Assembly: GCF_025766255.1 (NCBI RefSeq)
Contig: NW_026516674.1
Span: 434,001 to 498,000 of the forward strand
Direction of reading: 5' to 3'
DNA length: 64,000 bases
Source: Zychaea mexicana
Taxonomy: Eukaryota; Mucoromycota; Mucoromycetes; Mucorales; Lichtheimiaceae
Part shown: positions 60,537 to 64,000 of the stretch, piece after piece
How positions within the stretch are numbered: position 1 is the first letter of the stretch
Layout of the letters: each line of letters begins with the position of its first letter
Notes under the pieces: generated by a model
What the model saw: only the letters and a program-made list of their open reading frames with translations
Database searches by the model: none
Told to the model about the DNA's origin: nothing
Program-made: the position numbers and the translations under genes

Positions 60537-61676
60537 ATGGGCGTCAAAAATTTTGGCTTCATCAACACACTATAGCAGCGCAAGAACCAGTACATATTGA
60601 AGGCTACAGCGGAAAAATAGTGGGAGTCGATGCCTCAGACTGGCTGTACAGAGGGTTATACGCAGACGTTCAATATCCACGGGAGGACAAATGGACAGGA
60701 AAGCGAAGTATGTATATTACAATTGTATAGGAACAGATTAGACTGAAAAAGTATGTCGAGTATAGAAAATCAAGCACTGCATTTCTTCAAAAAACAGGTC
60801 ATGGCCATGTTGCTTCAAGGTGTACACCCGTTTATCGTTTTTAATGGACCCCTTCGACCTAAAGCAAAATTAAAGACCGAATCAACACACCGTAGCGAGT
60901 AAGCGTTATTTCTGACAACATTAGAAATGATAATATTTATATCATTTTATTTTCTCAAGAAACGAAAAGAATCCACGACAAATCATACCTAAACTGCAAG
61001 AGGATTGCATCAAGGTCAGTAGCATATTCCTGTAATATGAAGTGAGTGCTGCTAATGTCCTTCGACTCATGTTGGCTGATTGTTTACAGTATCTCGAGGA
61101 GATTAAGGTGCGACATATTGTTTCTCCGTATGAAGCTGATGCCCAGCTGGCGTATTTGGCCAGAAGCGGGTATATCGACGTGGTTATGAGTCAAGACAGC
61201 GACATGCTAGTATATGGATGTCCTGCTGTTGTGTGCAAAATGAATCTTTTAAGAATGCCAAGAAGTAGCCATATCACAACAGCAAAAATGGGGATGGGGA
61301 TTGAAGTGACGCTAGAGCGACTGCTAGCTAAGTGGAATATGAGCTTTGAATCCTTTCAAGATATGTGTATACTTGCAGGCAACTCCTATACACGTTCACT
61401 ACCAGGAGCTTCTTTGAACACGGCTTACAAGGATATTATTCAGTTCGGCACCCTTGAGAAGGTAAGCTTGGGAACCGTCCACGCTATTTCTGTTATAAAA
61501 AGTGTCTTACACCGTAATAGGTTCTTGATAATTATAAAAAGCATGGATACTTGGATCAGCAACCTAATTACCATCAAGAATGCCTCTTGGCCAAAGAAAC
61601 GTTGCGAAACCAGCCTATACGGCATTGTGGCTCATCTAATGCGGTGGTACCGCTATCTCAAGCAATTGAGGAATAA
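60537..61676 (+). pseudogene. EXO1-like 5' flap/exonuclease relic
   Basis: Sections match the N-terminal nuclease of the Rad2/XPG superfamily, closest to exonuclease 1. They are MGVKNF, then after a frameshift EPVHIEGYSGKIVGVDASDW (to 60707); MLLQGVHPFIVFNGPLRPKA (60798 on); and SPYEADAQLAYLARSG, SQDSDMLVYGC and MCILAGNSY (61084 on). After an intron it ends at NAVVPLSQAIEE, 61676. EXO1 acts in mismatch repair and end resection. Here the first exon reaches a stop unless one T is added in the run near 60560, the helix before SPYEADAQ is out of frame with the preceding exon, and the metal-binding FDG motif reads FNG. The protein also stops soon after the nuclease core. Together this argues for a non-functional copy, although the XPG-I acidic residues are kept. 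Confidence 0.7.
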
Positions 61677-62100
61677 AAAATTTGCAAGCCTCCATTACCA
61701 GAATAAACTATTTCGTCATCTTGCTATTACAAACAAAAATAAATCGAATCAATCAGTGAGCACAGTTTTGTTTAAATTATTGATACTATTATTATGATCA
61801 CCGGAACTACGGTTAGAATCAATATACCAAAAGTATTCTCACTATTATTATCATAATAAGTAAATAGCACAACATATTCTTTTTTATTTTAAGACCGATT
61901 CATTTGATCTGCTAACCAGCTAATAAACCCTTTGTCCAATTCTTTTATAGTCTGTTCATCCTCGTCGATTTCTTGACATAAGAATGTACATGTCACGACG
62001 ACTAGAGGTAGATCTACCACCTTCCTTTCATTGAGTGAATAGCAACAGCTTCATAGTATATTCAGCATTCATTATTAGGTATTATAAAGAGGACTGATTA
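61677..62100. other. Intergenic, no supported gene
   Basis: AT-rich stretch between the EXO1-like relic and the MITE. No ORF or motif can be supported. Confidence 0.6.
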
Positions 62101-62475
62101 CAGTGGACCCCCTTTAATGTCAACCCTCAAGTACAGCTGAAAGTCCTGACGCCAACGGGGGTTGACGTTGAAGGGGGTGGACTATTCAGACACAAAGTTT
62201 AACCGTATAGTAAAACTATTACGTAAACCAGCGTACCCGACACAGTATATGTATGCAACGGAGTCGTTCCTGACAATATATTTTCAACCAACAACAAAAT
62301 AAACTCTTTTGCTTAGATATGTCTGACCTCAATAAGAAGTCAACCCTGGCCAAGGTGTTGACATTGACCTTATGTAGTTGAAATTTATCTCTGCTAAAAT
62401 GTGAGGTTCTCAGAAAAAAGGTTGACGGTATCGGGGTTTGACATTAAAGGGGTTGACATTAAAGGGGGTCCACTT
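62101..62475. mobile_element. MITE with about 25-base terminal inverted repeats
   Basis: Left end CAGTGGACCCCCTTTAATGT is mirrored by ACATTAAAGGGGGTCCACT at the right end, 25 of 25 bases matching inside the first two. TA flanks both sides, as expected for Tc1/mariner or pogo-type insertion. There is no coding capacity. The right terminal dinucleotide is TT where CAGT symmetry predicts TG, a point change. The first 84 bases also form their own imperfect palindrome with GGGTTGACGTTGAAGGGGGT at 62157-62176, suggesting a nested or internally duplicated terminus. Confidence 0.85.
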
Positions 62476-62482
62476 TATATTA

Positions 62483-62866
62483 TTAAACAAGACCATCATA
62501 TAAACTGAGGGCTTGTACAATTGTAGGGTCCTTCTTTGATCCTTCCTTGAACTCTGCCATTGTTAAAGCACCATCTTTATCCTATATATACATTTGAATA
62601 TGTAAGAGTTATATTAAACTGGTGCAATATTTATAAGCTGTAGGATGTGGGGATGCAGTTTCTCGAGGAGAAAAGAAAAAAATAACAATAAACCCAAATA
62701 CTTGCCAAATCCATCAAGTCAAAGATCTTTTGAACTCGTTTCTCGGGAGTGTCCTCGTCCTCAGGCAATTTTACCATGTTACCAACCATCTTGTAAATGG
62801 CATCCACAATACGAAGCATCTCGTCACGAGCTATCATATACGGCCATCATTGTCTATATCATACAG
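62483..62866 (-). pseudogene. NCS-1/frequenin calcium-sensor C-terminal fragment
   Basis: Two exons (62866-62706, 62581-62483) encode the end of a neuronal calcium sensor 1 protein: [10 protein letters not shown], then [37 protein letters not shown], and [19 protein letters not shown] to [10 protein letters not shown] at the stop. These are EF hands 3 and 4 and the NCS-1 C-terminus, which regulates phosphatidylinositol 4-kinase in yeast. Between GRI and ARDEM there are five extra bases (TGATA) that break the frame. The first two EF hands and the myristoylation start (MGKxxS) are not visible upstream. The intron uses a GC donor (GCAAGT). A truncated, frameshifted copy is the best reading; unseen upstream exons with very divergent sequence cannot be fully excluded. 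Confidence 0.75.
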
Positions 62867-64000
62867 CTGTTGTTGTTGTTTTTTTGGTGCAAGACAGATA
62901 AGAGTTATTAAAACCTTTACTCTGATTAAATGACATTCTTTGCCATCATTCTTATACAGTATACAATACCTGAAAAGCTCCTGGATACATTTTGTTTAAA
63001 ATGTTTATTCTTTGGGATTATGTATCTACTGTAGAACCTTGTCTTCGAGCATCATTATTTTTGTTACATTTCTAGCCCCGTTTTTCGGTGAATAATATAT
63101 CCTATAACAGAGAAGAGGTATCGTGTAGACGATTATGATACTTATTGCTGAAGAAGCTTATCTTCTCTGGTCGTCATAATTTATGCATAACAGGCAGATT
63201 AACTATAAATTATTGTTATGCGTTGATGTTCACGATGACGAACCTCCGTCTCCCTTAGTATATCCATTCGTACTTTCTGTTGTTCTGGTACTCTTCCGCA
63301 AACCGATGAATTATGCTGCATTCTTTCGCCAATATACTTATATGAGCGGATTATTCTGAGCGTACTCCTCGGTCTAACTTGAATCAATTGGCAAGGTTGT
63401 ACATAATACATATCAATTGTAATATTTCAAGTTAAAAGCACGACATCATGGTGTCAGATGTTTATAACAAAAGTACTTTTACATGGTTTGACAACAGCAT
63501 CAGGATATTTCCATTTCGGAAAGCGTATTCGTAAGTTTACTCCCTTTTCCGATAAATTTCTGATCGCAGGCGTTCTACATTACTCCGCTTCTTCAGTATC
63601 GTTGTTGTCCAACCGTCTAAACGCTCTTTGAGAAAATCAGTAGCAGCTGAACACGCGCGCGTATGTGTGCGTGTGCAGATGAATAATGGCCATACATGAA
63701 TAGCCCCGGCGGGCCTACTATGTCTCCGTGTACATAAGGGTTGGTACGCGTGTATCTTAGCGGAAGAGGCTACTCTAGTAGGCAATTGGGGCGTTTACAA
63801 AACCTGCTACGTACACCATTTTTCGCGCCGCCGAATTTCCTGAGAATGCAAGCGATTTTTGTCTTACACCAGAACAATTTGTCAGCATTGAACAAACTCT
63901 TTGCTGGGCGTACAAGGTATAAAGCAAAAGAGCATATATAGTCATATCTCATTTTGCTACTTACCCAAGACTTTTTTTATCATTATTTTCCCACTTTGTT
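62867..64000. other. Intergenic, no supported gene
   Basis: Short frames only (63199-63411, 63537-63785, 63741-63941), none assignable. I looked for the missing N-terminal exons of the NCS-1-like fragment here on the minus strand and found none I could defend. Confidence 0.5.

Noticed and set aside
1..64000. CRISPR array, rRNA or bacterial operon structure
   Set aside because: No regularly spaced repeats with unique spacers, no rRNA-like sequence, and intron-rich eukaryotic genes throughout.

Overview
The window looks like nuclear DNA of a filamentous fungus, most likely an early-diverging Mucoromycota/Mucorales-type genome. Genes are split by many short introns (about 50-200 bases, GT-AG with a few GC-AG), intergenic DNA is AT-rich, and the gene set is typical of fungi: a Rim15/Greatwall kinase, a class-X-type hybrid histidine kinase, V-ATPase subunit D, La protein, EMC4, a FAM192A/NIP30 homologue and omega-like glutathione transferases. 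I rebuilt the intron/exon structures by hand from splice signals, phase and family conservation. The Vma8, Rim15, histidine kinase, La, EMC4, FAM192A, C2H2 protein and both GST models close exactly in frame.

Layout. 1-7801: a giant near-perfect inverted repeat (arms about 3.55 kb, spacer about 0.69 kb) that starts at the window edge. It carries an F-box-type gene fragment in both arms and GGTTCG-rich modules near its centre. 7801-12350: the decayed 5' part of the F-box gene, a tRNA-like Pol III B box, a short tandem repeat and a dead Tc1/mariner-type transposase. 14415-18727: a mucin-like single-span membrane protein (+), V-ATPase subunit D (-) and an unrecognised multi-pass membrane protein (-). 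20291-28490 (-): a 2,531-residue Rim15-like kinase. 33410-41163 (+): a 2,235-residue hybrid histidine kinase, divergent from the Rim15 gene across a 4.9 kb intergenic region. 41481-54447: a two-finger C2H2 protein (+), La (-), FAM192A/NIP30 (+), EMC4 (-) and two tandem GST genes (+). 54448-64000: a long low-gene-density tract of relics: a Myb-like pseudogene with an 18-residue repeat, a heavily disabled gene of unknown family, an EXO1-like nuclease relic, a MITE and a truncated NCS-1 calcium sensor.

Functional links. The two signalling genes are natural partners in principle: the histidine kinase ends in a receiver domain, and the Rim15-like kinase also carries a C-terminal receiver. Both families belong to stress and nutrient signalling, but a direct connection is inference. 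The housekeeping genes look intact. No rRNA genes, intact tRNA genes or CRISPR arrays were seen.
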